Source: Bacteroidota bacterium (GTDB lineage Bacteria > Bacteroidota > Ignavibacteria > Ignavibacteriales > Melioribacteraceae). From it: a DNA stretch of 64,000 bases. Both the position numbers and the translations under genes were made by a program. The notes under the pieces were generated by a model. That model made no database searches. It was not told where the DNA came from and was given only the letters and a program-made list of their open reading frames with translations. The stretch is from assembly GCA_018829205.1 (NCBI GenBank), contig JAHJUE010000009.1, positions 124,001 to 188,000 of the forward strand, written 5' to 3'. Of the stretch, positions 48,005-57,952 are shown piece by piece (position 1 is the first letter of the stretch; every line of letters begins with the position of its first letter).

Positions 48005-50254
48005 TTACCGAAGTAGAATCATCTTCTTTGTTAATGAATGTCCGCCAACCCGAAGCATGTATAAATATACACCGCTGCTTAGTTTATATTTACCAGCGTC
48101 AAATTCTATTCTATACAACCCAGGTTGTTGTTCGCTATTTATTAACATTATTATTTCTCTGCCAAGAATATCATATACTTGTAAGGTTACATAACCGCTC
48201 TTTGATAATTTGTAATTGATTATTGTACTTGGATTAAATGGATTAGGATAATTTTGAAAGAGTTCTATATTTTCCGGTAGTGTGTTTCCATGTTTTTCTT
48301 CATTTTCAATTGACACAACCCCGCCGCCGGTAGAAGTTTTTACTATGCCTTCGCTTAATGCCCAGCCTGTGGTTTCATTGATAAAAAATATATATGATAA
48401 TGTACTTGCTGAGGGGCTTTGCTGTTCAAACCAAGTTTCTCCGCCATCATTTGTTTTTATTATTGTCGATTGTACATGACCCTCAATACTAAATCCTCCG
48501 GCTGCATAGCCTATATTTTCATTGATAAATTCTACTGATCTATAATTTGATATAGGAATATTGGTACACGCCTGCCAATTTTCTCCACCGTCAATGGATT
48601 TGAATATATTTTCTTGTACAATATTTTGTCCAACAATCCAACCAGTTTGCGAATTGACATAGTCAAATGAATTAAGAGATGTTGTTGGAATCAATTGCGA
48701 CTTCCAGTTTTTTCCGCCATCTGTTGTTTTTAATATAACAGCACTACTAATTATCCAGCCGGTATCTTCATTTATGAATTGTATTTTTTTGAAGTAAGCA
48801 TTGGTATAATTTATATCTAGATTAATTCTAATCCACGTATTTCCTTGATTAGTTGTTTTAAACAAAGTGCCTCTATTACCAGTAATCCAGCCAATTGAAT
48901 CATTTACAAAGAATATAGAACTTAACCAACTTAACGTGTCTAGGTCGTATCTCTTCCATGATATTCCACCATCAACTGATTTAATGATTACCGCGTTAAT
49001 TTCCCTAAGAGGGTCAGGCGGTAAACCAGTTACTAAAGGCCCGGTTGCAAAAATATTTTGTTTGTCAATTGCAAAAACAGAGTTTAATACTAGGCTGTCA
49101 TTTTGATTTTGTTTGTACCAGTTACTGCCTCCATCTTCCGTATGAAGTATTATCCCTTTCTCTCCAACAGCCCAGCCGGTGTTTTCATCAACAAAATAAA
49201 GTGAGTTAAATCTATATCTTTCTTCTCTCTGTGCTGCCCAGTTTTCTCCGTCTGTTGTTCTGTAAATTACTCCATCTGCCCCTACTGCCCAGCCTGCCTC
49301 TTCTGATATATCAATTGAATATAAGGTCTCGTTTTTTCCCTCTGTTTTTATTCCTTCCCATGTGTTTCCACCATTTGTTGTTTTAAGAATAATACCATTA
49401 TAATGTGCATTTTCATCTTCTATTATTACCCCGGACGTCCAGCCAGTATCAGCATCACTAAAAAACACTGAATGTAATAACACATTTACTCCTTCAGCTT
49501 CCTGGTATAACCAGCTTTCTCCGCCATCTTCTGTTTTTATGATTTCACCAAAATTGCTTACTACCCATCCGGTATCAGCATTTATAAAACTTAAATCTGT
49601 TAAACCATATATACGTGGTTTAATATTATTTAGCTGATACCATCGGGAACCCCCGTCCATTGTCTTATAAATTGTATTACCGTAAAAACTGCTGCCTACT
49701 ATATAGCCTATTTGGGCATCAAGAAATTGTACTTCTCTAATTATTGGTTTTTCATCTCCATCATAAATAATGTTTTTACTCCAGCTTTTCCCTCGGTCAA
49801 GTGTTTTCATTATTATTCCTTTTCCAAATACCCAACCGGTATCCGGATTAAAAAAATAAACACATCTTAAACTACTGCTTAAATCTTCGTGCAGTACAGA
49901 CCAGTTTTCTCCACCATCTACTGTTGATATAATATGTTCGCCACCAACAGCCCAGCCGTTTAAGGAATCAACAAAATGTACACCGTATAAATCATCCGAT
50001 ATACCTCCGGTGTGATGCAGTACTTTCCAATTTTCTCCACCGTCAGTTGTTTTTATAACTGTTCCTAAATCTCCAACTGCTATGACTGTGTTTTCGTCAA
50101 TTGTTAAAACATCCCTAAGTGTATTGCCTTGTGGTTTGGGATATTGCCAATTCCAATCGTTGCTATCTGAAATCTGTGCAGTTAATGTGACAACTAATAT
50201 TAAATAGATAAAGCTTACAATTGTTATAATCTTTTTCATAATGATACCATTCAT
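48005..50254 (-). CDS. Secreted YCF48-like propeller protein with type IX sorting domain
   Basis: A 749-residue exported protein. The signal peptide spans about 6-27 (ending LTAQ). About a dozen repeats of the YCF48/BNR kind follow, with TxDGGxxW and TGWxVG motifs (TTDGGENW, STVDGGENW, NADTGWVVS, TTDGENWAAQ). The last 80 residues are the type IX domain (NYPNPFNPSTIINYKL ... SSGVYLYML ... KKMILLR). The second Met (residue 6, MKKIITIV) is an equally likely start; neither has a clear Shine-Dalgarno. It is probably a surface binding or adhesion protein; no enzyme domain was seen. Confidence 0.85.
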   Translation of the reverse strand: MNGIIMKKIITIVSFIYLILVVTLTAQISDSNDWNWQYPKPQGNTLRDVLTIDENTVIAVGDLGTVIKTTDGGENWKVLHHTGGISDDLYGVHFVDSLNGWAVGGEHIISTVDGGENWSVLHEDLSSSLRCVYFFNPDTGWVFGKGIIMKTLDRGKSWSKNIIYDGDEKPIIREVQFLDAQIGYIVGSSFYGNTIYKTMDGGSRWYQLNNIKPRIYGLTDLSFINADTGWVVSNFGEIIKTEDGGESWLYQEAEGVNVLLHSVFFSDADTGWTSGVIIEDENAHYNGIILKTTNGGNTWEGIKTEGKNETLYSIDISEEAGWAVGADGVIYRTTDGENWAAQREERYRFNSLYFVDENTGWAVGEKGIILHTEDGGSNWYKQNQNDSLVLNSVFAIDKQNIFATGPLVTGLPPDPLREINAVIIKSVDGGISWKRYDLDTLSWLSSIFFVNDSIGWITGNRGTLFKTTNQGNTWIRINLDINYTNAYFKKIQFINEDTGWIISSAVILKTTDGGKNWKSQLIPTTSLNSFDYVNSQTGWIVGQNIVQENIFKSIDGGENWQACTNIPISNYRSVEFINENIGYAAGGFSIEGHVQSTIIKTNDGGETWFEQQSPSASTLSYIFFINETTGWALSEGIVKTSTGGGVVSIENEEKHGNTLPENIELFQNYPNPFNPSTIINYKLSKSGYVTLQVYDILGREIIMLINSEQQPGLYRIEFDAGKYKLSSGVYLYMLRVGGHSLTKKMILLR

Positions 50255-50522
50255 CTAAGTTTAACAGGACTTCAACCTCTGATAAAGAATATAAAAAAAA
50301 TAAATGCTTTTTTCTTCAGTACAATTACCGATTTTAAATAACACCATATATGATATTTTAATTATTATTATTATGAATTAAAAACAAAACATATTTTAAA
50401 ACAGTGCTAATTTTTTACCCTTTCGGATAAACGGATATCAATTCTTAAATAGGTAATTATACTTACGGATTCGATTCAATCTTAAACTACATAAAATTTT
50501 GAAGGAAGTCTTGTCAATATAG

Positions 50523-50636
50523 CTTGAAAAAAATGGATTGGTGAAGGCGTTAATGCATCCCGTTGTTTACACAAAAGTATTAGAGGAATTAAAAACGGTT
50601 GGAATTAACTTTGTAGAAAAGAAAGTAGATTTATAA
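50523..50636 (+). pseudogene. 3' remnant of a second saccharopine dehydrogenase gene
   Basis: The frame ending at TAA 50634-50636 reads HPVVYTKVLEELKTVGINF then VEKKVDL, matching the C-terminus of the intact enzyme at 42411-43754 (HPVIYTKVLEELKTVGIKF then IEKKEEL). Upstream, LEKNGLVKAL also fits loosely, then TAG (50520-50522) ends the frame. In the 26 codons from HPV to the stop, ten differ silently and five change the residue, so this is an old paralogue rather than a fresh duplication. No gene body remains in 50255-50520, where nothing else was recognised. Confidence 0.8.
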
Positions 50637-50639
50637 AAA

Positions 50640-50672
50640 ACTGCAGTGCAGATTAATAATCTTCACTGCAGT
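50640..50672. terminator. Bidirectional terminator next to the remnant
   Basis: ACTGCAGTG (50640-50648) pairs with CACTGCAGT (50664-50672), and inside it AGATTA pairs with TAATCT, giving a 15-bp stem with one mismatch. It lies four bases after the remnant's stop and eight bases from the stop of the convergent DUF3298 gene. Confidence 0.8.
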
Positions 50673-50679
50673 AATATAT

Positions 50680-51462
50680 TTATAAATTTAATAATTCGTT
50701 TATTATTGAATATGGAATTTCTACAAGCGTAGGTCCCATTGAATAAGGGGCAACATCATACGGGTTATAATAAAAGACAATTCCTTTTTCTGTCAAACCG
50801 AAATTATTATTAAAAATATTCTGATTATTTTCAAACCAGAAACCTTCTTCACTTAAACTGTTGTTTGAAGTAATACCTCTTACTTTTCTAAATTCTTTTG
50901 CTGCAATATTATTTAATTCTTTAGTGAAACCGGGTTTAAATAATTCTTTAAGTGAAATATCTTTCCCGGTTGTTTTACTAATTACAAAATAATTGATGAA
51001 AGAATTCGGATGCGCTCCGCCGGTATAACTTTCGTTTGATATTTTTAATGTAAGATAATCTTTATTCTGAAATTCAGCGGAAGCTTCTGTTTTGCTATAC
51101 CATGGAATATTGTATTCAGGGTAATCACTTACCTGCATTTTATAATCTTCAATAAAATTATTAATAATTGTATCTAAGTTAGCAGTTCCGTCAAGTTCAG
51201 CGTCATCAAATAATAATCTGCTCATTATAAAATTGTTTATTGTATCTATCACAGGGTTATTTAAGTCATTATTAAAAACCGGATAGTAAAAATAAATGCT
51301 TGTACAGTCCTTGGATGTGTCGCAGTCTTCAATTGTTTTTCCTATTTGGACTTGTTCAAAAGTTAGAACATCTAAATTTTCATTTCCGTTCTTATTATCC
51401 GAACATGATGTAAAGAAAAAAATATTACAAATAATTAATAAAGACCAAATAGCAAACTTCAT
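50680..51462 (-). CDS. DUF3298/RsiV-like lipoprotein
   Basis: A 260-residue lipoprotein (lipobox FTSC, Cys20). The domain shows paired DUF4163/DUF3298 elements: YFYYPVFNND, LTLKISNESYTGGAHPNSFINYFV, then GKDISLKELFKPG and GIVFYYNPYDVAPYSMGPTLVEIPY. This fold is shared with RsiV, the lysozyme-binding anti-sigma factor, and with periplasmic proteins of unknown role; no sigma-binding segment is present here. The frame extends 24 codons upstream, but the ATG at 51462 is chosen for GGAG five bases before it and an immediate signal peptide. Confidence 0.85.
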   Translation of the reverse strand: MKFAIWSLLIICNIFFFTSCSDNKNGNENLDVLTFEQVQIGKTIEDCDTSKDCTSIYFYYPVFNNDLNNPVIDTINNFIMSRLLFDDAELDGTANLDTIINNFIEDYKMQVSDYPEYNIPWYSKTEASAEFQNKDYLTLKISNESYTGGAHPNSFINYFVISKTTGKDISLKELFKPGFTKELNNIAAKEFRKVRGITSNNSLSEEGFWFENNQNIFNNNFGLTEKGIVFYYNPYDVAPYSMGPTLVEIPYSIINELLNL

Positions 51463-51571
51463 ATTTACTCCGTTTCTTTTTACTAATGTAACGATTTTTG
51501 CGTTAAAATTTTTTTGCCGCCCCATAAAACACATTTTGTCTTTTTAAAAAAAATTTTCTTCCAATTTAATT

Positions 51572-51602
51572 TTGATATTTGTGTCTTTTAACATTATTTT
51601 GT
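51572..51602 (+). promoter_or_regulatory. Promoter of the sdhCAB operon
   Basis: TTGATA (51572-51577), a 17-base spacer, then TATTTTGT (51595-51602). The layout matches the tRNA and rpsU promoters in this window. It leaves a leader of about 105 bases before sdhC. Confidence 0.5.
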
Positions 51603-51714
51603 GAAAAAGAATAAATAAGCAATTAATGGACATACCTTTTCGAAAAATGTATTCTTTCAAAATCTCACAAATAAAAATCATCAAAATCAACTGTCTTAAA
51701 TCAGGAGGATTTTA

Positions 51715-52383
51715 ATGGGCTGGCTTTCGCAAAGCTTAAATTCATCTATCGGCAAAAAATTTGTAATGGCGGTTACCGGAATTAGTTTAATCTTGTTTCT
51801 GATTATTCATCTTCTTAATAACCTGTCAATGTATCTGGGTCCGGAAACTTACACCGCACTGGTTAAAAGTTTGGACGGAATCAAACCGCTTATAAGAGTT
51901 ATTGAACTGGTACTTGCTCTTGTATTTGTTTTCCACATTTTTAACGGAGTAAGACTCTGGCTCGAAAACAAAAAAGCTCGTCCGGGAAAATACGCTGTTA
52001 ACGGTTCAGTAAAAAACAGCACCTTGTTCTCAAGAACAATGATTCAAACCGGCAGCATCATATTTATATTCTTAGTAATTCACCTTAACACGATGTGGTA
52101 TTCGTTTAATTTTGGTGAAGCGCATGCTACGCATGATTATTATTATTTTGTAGCTGAAGCATTCAACAGCAATATAATTTATTCGCTGTTCTATATTTTT
52201 GCTATGATTGTACTTGGGTTTCATCTTAACCACGGATTCCAGAGCGCGTTCCAGACATTCGGCTGGAATCATAAAAAATATTTCCCGCTTATTGAAAAGA
52301 TAGGATTTTTATACTCTTTAGTTATGGCAATCGGGTTCGCCTCGATACCTGTGTATTTTTTATTTTTCTATGGAGGTAACTAA
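51715..52383 (+). CDS. sdhC: Succinate dehydrogenase/fumarate reductase cytochrome b558 subunit
   Basis: A 222-residue membrane anchor of the di-haem b558 type, which passes electrons between SdhB and the quinone pool. Five hydrophobic segments are visible, with His residues near their ends ([47 protein letters not shown]), as expected for two haems. AGGAGG lies six bases before the ATG. Its stop overlaps the sdhA start (TAATG). Fused C/D anchors of this size are usual in this lineage and in epsilonproteobacterial/Bacillus-type enzymes. Confidence 0.92.
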   Translation: MGWLSQSLNSSIGKKFVMAVTGISLILFLIIHLLNNLSMYLGPETYTALVKSLDGIKPLIRVIELVLALVFVFHIFNGVRLWLENKKARPGKYAVNGSVKNSTLFSRTMIQTGSIIFIFLVIHLNTMWYSFNFGEAHATHDYYYFVAEAFNSNIIYSLFYIFAMIVLGFHLNHGFQSAFQTFGWNHKKYFPLIEKIGFLYSLVMAIGFASIPVYFLFFYGGN

Positions 52384-54293
52384 TGGCAGTTTTAAATTCA
52401 AAAATTCCCGAAGGAAATATTTCCGAGAAATGGACAAACCACAAGTTTAATATGAAACTTGTGAATCCGGCCAATAAAAGAAAATATGATATTATTGTTG
52501 TAGGTACAGGGCTAGCGGGCGCATCGGCTGCCGCTACCTTAGCTGAATTAGGTTATAATGTTCACGCTTATACATTTCACGACAGCGCAAGAAGAGCGCA
52601 CTCAATAGCGGCGCAGGGCGGAATCAACGCTGCTAAGAATTATCAGAATGACGGAGATTCTGTTTACAGATTATTTTACGATACAGTAAAAGGGGGAGAC
52701 TTTAGAGCCCGCGAAGCGAATGTTCATAGATTAGCCGAAGTAAGCAATAACATTATTGATCAATGCGTTGCGCAGGGAGTTCCTTTCGCACGAGAATACG
52801 GCGGTCTGCTCGATAACCGGTCATTCGGCGGCGCGCAGGTCTCACGTACATTTTACGCAAGAGGTCAGACGGGGCAGCAGTTATTATTAGGCGCTTACAG
52901 CGCAATGAACAGACAGGTTGGATTAGGAAAAATAAAACTTCACACCCGTAAGGAAATGGTTGAATTAGTAGTCGTAAACGGGAAAGCAGCCGGAATTATT
53001 ACAAGAGATTTAGTTTCCGGCGCAATTGAAAAACATTCGGCGCACGCTGTTGTATTAGCAACCGGGGGATACGCAAACGTTTACTTCCTTTCAACAAACG
53101 CTATGAATTGTAATGTTACCGCGATATGGCGCGCTCATAAAAAAGGCGCTTACTTTGCAAATCCATGTTATACACAGATTCATCCAACGTGTCTTCCTGT
53201 TCACGGAGAACATCAGTCCAAATTAACTCTTATGAGTGAAAGCTTAAGAAACGACGGACGCGTTTGGGTATCGAAAAAGAAAAATGATATGCGGGCTCCC
53301 GCCGATATTCCCGAAGATGAAAGAGATTATTATCTCGAAAGAAAATATCCGTCGTTCGGAAATCTCTCTCCAAGAGATATATCTTCAAGAAGCGCCAAAG
53401 AAGTTGTTGACGAAGGGCGCGGAGTAAAAGGCGGAGAAGCAGTTTATCTCGATTTTGAAGACGCTATTAAGAGACTTGGAAAAAAAGCAATAGAAGAAAA
53501 ATACGGAAACCTTTTTGAAATGTATGAAACTATTACCGGCGAAAATCCTTATACAGTTCCGATGCAGATTTATCCCGCTCCTCATTATACAATGGGCGGT
53601 TTGTGGGTAGATTATAATCTGATGAGTAATTTGCCCGGTTTATTCGTACTTGGCGAAGCTAACTTTTCGGATCACGGTGCTAATAGACTTGGCGCCAGCG
53701 CATTAATGCAGGGACTTGCCGACGGTTACTTTGTTATTCCTTATACAATCGGGAATTATCTTGTAGCCGATAAACCGGAAAAACATTCCACTGATCACAA
53801 AGAATTTGAAGAAGCTTCAAACAGCATAAAAGAAATAACAGCAAAGTTGTTATCAACTAACGGCGATAAAACCGTTGACGAAATTCATAAAAAACTCGGC
53901 AGAATAATGTGGAATAAGGTCGGCATGGCTAGAAACGAAAAAGGATTAAATGAAGCCATAAATGAAATTGCAGAACTTAGAGATGAATTCTGGAAAAGTG
54001 TAAAAGTAACAGGTCAAGCCGAAGAATTAAATCAGAATCTTGAAAGAGCGGGAAGAGTGGCTGATTATCTTGAATTAGGAGAATTAATGGCACGCGACGC
54101 TCTTAACAGAAAAGAATCGTGCGGAGGTCATTTCAGAGAAGAATATCAAACCGAAGAAGGAGAAGCTTTGCGCGACGATGAAAACTTTACGCATGTTGCT
54201 GCTTGGGAATTTGAAAAAGCAGGCAAATGGAACCGCCATACAGAAGAACTTAATTTTGAATATGTAAAATTAGCTACCAGGAGTTATAAATAA
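52383..54293 (+). CDS. sdhA: Succinate dehydrogenase/fumarate reductase flavoprotein subunit
   Basis: A 636-residue catalytic subunit. The FAD-binding motif [25 protein letters not shown] opens the chain after about 30 residues, in two conserved blocks. [14 protein letters not shown] carries the region of covalent FAD-histidine, and HPTCLP and [17 protein letters not shown] are substrate/FAD motifs. The length is longer than in E. coli and fits the Bacteroidota/b558 type. Its stop overlaps the sdhB start by one base, so the three subunits are tightly coupled. Confidence 0.95.
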   Translation: MAVLNSKIPEGNISEKWTNHKFNMKLVNPANKRKYDIIVVGTGLAGASAAATLAELGYNVHAYTFHDSARRAHSIAAQGGINAAKNYQNDGDSVYRLFYDTVKGGDFRAREANVHRLAEVSNNIIDQCVAQGVPFAREYGGLLDNRSFGGAQVSRTFYARGQTGQQLLLGAYSAMNRQVGLGKIKLHTRKEMVELVVVNGKAAGIITRDLVSGAIEKHSAHAVVLATGGYANVYFLSTNAMNCNVTAIWRAHKKGAYFANPCYTQIHPTCLPVHGEHQSKLTLMSESLRNDGRVWVSKKKNDMRAPADIPEDERDYYLERKYPSFGNLSPRDISSRSAKEVVDEGRGVKGGEAVYLDFEDAIKRLGKKAIEEKYGNLFEMYETITGENPYTVPMQIYPAPHYTMGGLWVDYNLMSNLPGLFVLGEANFSDHGANRLGASALMQGLADGYFVIPYTIGNYLVADKPEKHSTDHKEFEEASNSIKEITAKLLSTNGDKTVDEIHKKLGRIMWNKVGMARNEKGLNEAINEIAELRDEFWKSVKVTGQAEELNQNLERAGRVADYLELGELMARDALNRKESCGGHFREEYQTEEGEALRDDENFTHVAAWEFEKAGKWNRHTEELNFEYVKLATRSYK

Positions 54294-55063
54294 TGAGTGC
54301 GGAAAACTTGAAATTAAAATTAAAGATATGGCGCCAGAAAGGGCCGAACTCTGCCGGTAGTTTTTCGAAATATGAAGTAGCTGTTTCTCCCGATACTTCT
54401 TTTCTAGAAATGCTGGATGAATTAAATGACTCGCTCGAAAGAAAAGGTGAAATACCTATTGCTTTTGAAAGCGATTGCCGTGAAGGTATATGCGGCGCAT
54501 GCGGATTAGTAATTAATGGTCAGCCTCACGGACCTGTTCCATTAATTACTACATGCCAGCTTCACATGAGAAATTTTAAAAACGGTGATACAATATGGAT
54601 TGAACCGTTCAGAGCCAAAGCTTTCCCGGTTCTTAAGGATTTGATGGTCGACAGAACAGGATTTGAAAAAATTCAGCAGGCTGGCGGGTTCATTTCTATT
54701 AATACCGGCGGTGTTCCTGACGCTAATGAAATAGCAATTCCTAAAGATATTTCATCGTTGGCTATGGACGCGGCGGCATGTATAGGATGCGGAGCTTGTG
54801 TAGCTGCCTGCAAAAATGCTTCTGCAATGTTATTCGTAAGCGCGAAAGTTTCACAGTATGCGCTTCTTCCGCAGGGTCAGCCTGAACGTTATGAACGAGT
54901 TCAGAAAATGGTAAAGGTTATGGATGAACAGGGATTCGGATCTTGTACTAATACATACGCTTGCGAAGCGGAATGCCCAAAAGGAATATCGGTTACAAAT
55001 ATCGCAAGAATGAACAGAGATTATATGAAGGCTAAAATCATCTCTAAAAATGTGGAAGTGTGA
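54293..55063 (+). CDS. sdhB: Succinate dehydrogenase/fumarate reductase iron-sulphur subunit
   Basis: A 256-residue electron-transfer subunit. The N half has the [2Fe-2S] motif [10 protein letters not shown] plus the later Cys of TTCQLH. The C half has [13 protein letters not shown] and [14 protein letters not shown], which bind the [4Fe-4S] and [3Fe-4S] clusters. It is the last gene of the operon and is followed by a strong terminator. Whether the enzyme runs as dehydrogenase or fumarate reductase is open; the propionate pathway in the window is compatible with either. Confidence 0.95.
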   Translation: MSAENLKLKLKIWRQKGPNSAGSFSKYEVAVSPDTSFLEMLDELNDSLERKGEIPIAFESDCREGICGACGLVINGQPHGPVPLITTCQLHMRNFKNGDTIWIEPFRAKAFPVLKDLMVDRTGFEKIQQAGGFISINTGGVPDANEIAIPKDISSLAMDAAACIGCGACVAACKNASAMLFVSAKVSQYALLPQGQPERYERVQKMVKVMDEQGFGSCTNTYACEAECPKGISVTNIARMNRDYMKAKIISKNVEV

Positions 55064-55104
55064 TTTATTTAAATTAACGGATCAATTATTGTAAAGAATT
55101 TCTT

Positions 55105-55138
55105 AAATCCCGGTTATTTTTTAATCGGGATTTTTTTA
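55105..55138 (+). terminator. Terminator of the sdhCAB operon
   Basis: AAATCCCGGTTA (55105-55116) pairs with TAATCGGGATTT (55122-55133) with one wobble or mismatch, followed by a seven-T run. It lies about 40 bases after the sdhB stop. Confidence 0.92.
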
Positions 55139-55229
55139 TTTCATTTTACTATAATTATTCTTTATTGCAGTATATTATCTTTAAGAATTTATTTTAATAT
55201 GAAATTTCTTAATTAATCGAAGAAAAACT

Positions 55230-56960
55230 ATGTTCGAAAGAGAAATTAAGTTTATATACGACTTTAATCTCAACAAGGTTAAAAAGGCGGGATCTTTTTT
55301 AACCTATGAGCAATTACTAGCTGCAGATCTGCACCCGGCAATTATGCAGTATATATCGGCGGAAATTGATTATTTAATTTTCGAAGACCGCCAGAAAATG
55401 CTTAAGAATTCAGTATTCGATTATAGCGGCGGCAAAATTACACAATATTTTAATTTGATTAACCAGGAAGTTAAAAAGAGCAAAAGATTTTCAAGTGATT
55501 ATATTAGCAAATTAATATTACACGCGTCTTCTTTTACAGTTAATTTTTTAATACGCCCTAAATGGTCGCTGCTTAAATTTATATTTGACGAAGAAGAACA
55601 TAAATCGGCCGCCGAAATAAAACAAATATTAAATTATCTCTATTATTACGGCTATCTTAAAAATATTCTTATTTCATATCTTGATAAAAAGAAAATCCTT
55701 TCGATGAATAAGGAAGAGTTTGTTGAACTTTTGGATAAAATAGAAAAACTTGGAATTGAGACATACCTCGACGATGTTATAAACACTGCGCTTAAATCAA
55801 TGGCTGAGTTTTTTAATATCGGTTCAACACAAAAAACAAAGGTGCCGCTCCCGGGAATTCATATCTTTTTAAAAGAAAAAAAATTGTCCGATCATATTAA
55901 TAGATTAAATGAAACATTCTCTTCGGAAGAAAAACTGAATTATGAAATTACAGATGTTCAAAAAGTATTGTTAAGCGTAAATACATCAAAAGATGATGCT
56001 TTTGAAGAACTGCTTGAAGAAGAAATCGCCGATAAAGAATCTAAACTTGATGATGAAGTTGTTGAATCGCACGAAGAAAAAATTGTTGAGAATGATAATA
56101 TTGAGTTAGAGTCAAATCTTGATTCTGATTACAAAGAAGAAGAATTTGAAAACTCTGATGAACAATATGAGTATAATGAAAATGAATCCTTAACGGAAAC
56201 TAATGAAGAGCAGTTGAACGGTGACGAAGTTGAGGAAAAACATGAAGTTAAAGAACAACCGGAAAAAGGATTATCTATTGATAAAGAAAAAATTATGTTA
56301 TCAGATCCGGGAGAAGAGTTAATAGATGAGAATAATGAAGAAAAGATATCCGTTACGAACAAGGAACCTGAAGAAAGCAATGAAATAAATGATGAAAAAG
56401 AATTTATAGAAGATAATATATTCCAAGAAGAAGTTAACAATGAACAAAATGAAGTTGTGCGACAAACTCAGTCAATTGAAGAAATATTAGAAGAACATTT
56501 AGATAGTGAAGAGGAAGAGACGGAAGTAAGCAGTGAGTTATCAGATTATAAAACAGCTCCGGAAGTAGAGTTAAATAATGAAGATGATTCCGAAAAAGAT
56601 TTTGAAGAGGATGAACCTTCTTTGTTCGGGGATGAAGATTTTAAGGAAGATGAATCTGAAACGGAAATAATTGATAAAACGAGCGACGCGGAGATAAGCA
56701 ATCCTGAATTAATCTCCCCTGCATTTATTGATATGTCCGAAATTCTTGAAAACAAAAATATGACAAAAATCATAGAAAATATTTTTGATTATGATATGGA
56801 AGATTTCGCGAATACTATTGATATGATTTCCGAATGTCCTTCGAAAGCCGAGGCTTTGGCTTTAATAAATGAATTATTTGATAATAATAATATAAAATCA
56901 ACATCAAAAGAAGCAGAAACATTTAAATCAATAATTTCAGAATATTTTGATAAAGCGTGA
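55230..56960 (+). CDS. Unknown protein with ordered ends and a long acidic linker
   Basis: I do not recognise this 576-residue protein. Residues 1-235 look globular and helical (MFEREIKFIYDFNL, PAIMQYISAEIDYLIFEDRQ, a hydrophobic part near 100-165). Residues 250-510 are dominated by Glu/Asp/Asn/Ser and look disordered. Residues 515-576 again look ordered and helical (MTKIIENIFDYDMEDFANTI, EALALINELFDNN). There is no signal peptide or membrane helix. It ends six bases before the obgE start, so it is probably co-transcribed with this ribosome-assembly GTPase. Confidence 0.75.
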   Translation: MFEREIKFIYDFNLNKVKKAGSFLTYEQLLAADLHPAIMQYISAEIDYLIFEDRQKMLKNSVFDYSGGKITQYFNLINQEVKKSKRFSSDYISKLILHASSFTVNFLIRPKWSLLKFIFDEEEHKSAAEIKQILNYLYYYGYLKNILISYLDKKKILSMNKEEFVELLDKIEKLGIETYLDDVINTALKSMAEFFNIGSTQKTKVPLPGIHIFLKEKKLSDHINRLNETFSSEEKLNYEITDVQKVLLSVNTSKDDAFEELLEEEIADKESKLDDEVVESHEEKIVENDNIELESNLDSDYKEEEFENSDEQYEYNENESLTETNEEQLNGDEVEEKHEVKEQPEKGLSIDKEKIMLSDPGEELIDENNEEKISVTNKEPEESNEINDEKEFIEDNIFQEEVNNEQNEVVRQTQSIEEILEEHLDSEEEETEVSSELSDYKTAPEVELNNEDDSEKDFEEDEPSLFGDEDFKEDESETEIIDKTSDAEISNPELISPAFIDMSEILENKNMTKIIENIFDYDMEDFANTIDMISECPSKAEALALINELFDNNNIKSTSKEAETFKSIISEYFDKA

Positions 56961-56965
56961 TACTT

Positions 56966-57952
56966 ATGTTTATAGACTTTGCAGAAATTTATATTAAAGC
57001 AGGCGACGGCGGCAACGGTGCTGTTTCCTGGCGTAAAGAAAAATTTATACCTAAAGGCGGACCCGCAGGAGGCAACGGCGGAAACGGCGGCAGCGTTATA
57101 TTTAAAGCTGATCCTAATCTTCATACACTTCTGGATTTTAGATACAAAAGAAAATATTTAGGTGAAAACGGCGTGCCGGGGGGTAAATCTAATAAGGACG
57201 GAAAAGCTGGAGAAGATGTTATTATTAAAATACCCGTCGGAACAATTATAAAAGAAAAAGAAAGAGGCATTGTTTTAGCCGATCTTAACGAAATTGGAAA
57301 AGAGTTTATAGCTGCTCAAGGAGGGAGAGGGGGAAGAGGCAATAGCAACTTTGCTACATCTACTAATCAAGCTCCCAGATTTGCCGAACCGGGCAGACCG
57401 GGAAAAGAACTAACGGTAGTTCTGGAATTAAAATTAATCGCAGATGTTGGGTTAGTCGGATTTCCTAATGCCGGTAAATCTACATTTATTTCTACTGTGT
57501 CAGCGGCAAAACCTAAAATTGCGGATTATCCGTTTACAACTCTTCAGCCAAATTTAGGTATTGTAAATTATAAAGAATACAAAAGTTTTACTGTTGCGGA
57601 TATTCCCGGTATTATTGAAGGGGCAAGCGACGGTAAAGGGCTGGGTCTTAAGTTTCTAAGACATATTGAGCGTACAAAAATATTGTTGTTATTAATTGAT
57701 ATAACTTCGGAAAATATACAAAAAGAATACAATACATTATTAAACGAGCTGGACACATACAGCACTGAACTTTCGGCTAAGAAAAAAATAGTTGCTTTTT
57801 CAAAAGCGGATTTAATTGATGATAAAACAGCCGCTAAAATCGGCAAAAAGAAATTAAAAAATTACGACGGACCTGTATTTGTATTTTCTTCGGTATCTAA
57901 AACTGGGATTACTAATATTTTAGATTATTTATGGCAGCAGCTGACAGATTAA
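56966..57952 (+). CDS. obgE: Obg/CgtA GTPase, ribosome-associated
   Basis: A 328-residue essential GTPase of 50S ribosome assembly and stress control. The Gly-rich Obg domain (1-158: YIKAGDGGNGAVSW, GGNGGNGGSV, GGRGGRGNSNFATSTNQAPR) precedes the G domain with GFPNAGKST, DIPGIIEGA and FSKADLID. The frame can be read from GTG at 56957, but the ATG at 56966 matches family starts (MFIDFAEIYIKAG). The C-terminal OCT domain of many homologues is absent. The permease gene overlaps its end by 22 bases. Confidence 0.95.
   Translation: MFIDFAEIYIKAGDGGNGAVSWRKEKFIPKGGPAGGNGGNGGSVIFKADPNLHTLLDFRYKRKYLGENGVPGGKSNKDGKAGEDVIIKIPVGTIIKEKERGIVLADLNEIGKEFIAAQGGRGGRGNSNFATSTNQAPRFAEPGRPGKELTVVLELKLIADVGLVGFPNAGKSTFISTVSAAKPKIADYPFTTLQPNLGIVNYKEYKSFTVADIPGIIEGASDGKGLGLKFLRHIERTKILLLLIDITSENIQKEYNTLLNELDTYSTELSAKKKIVAFSKADLIDDKTAAKIGKKKLKNYDGPVFVFSSVSKTGITNILDYLWQQLTD

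Noticed and set aside
51463-51534. Longer start of the DUF3298 lipoprotein
   Set aside because: It would bury the signal peptide 24 residues inside the protein; the ATG at 51462 has GGAG at the right distance.
57931-57952. ObgE/permease overlap as a frameshifted fusion
   Set aside because: Both proteins have complete ends and family-typical lengths, so this is ordinary translational coupling.
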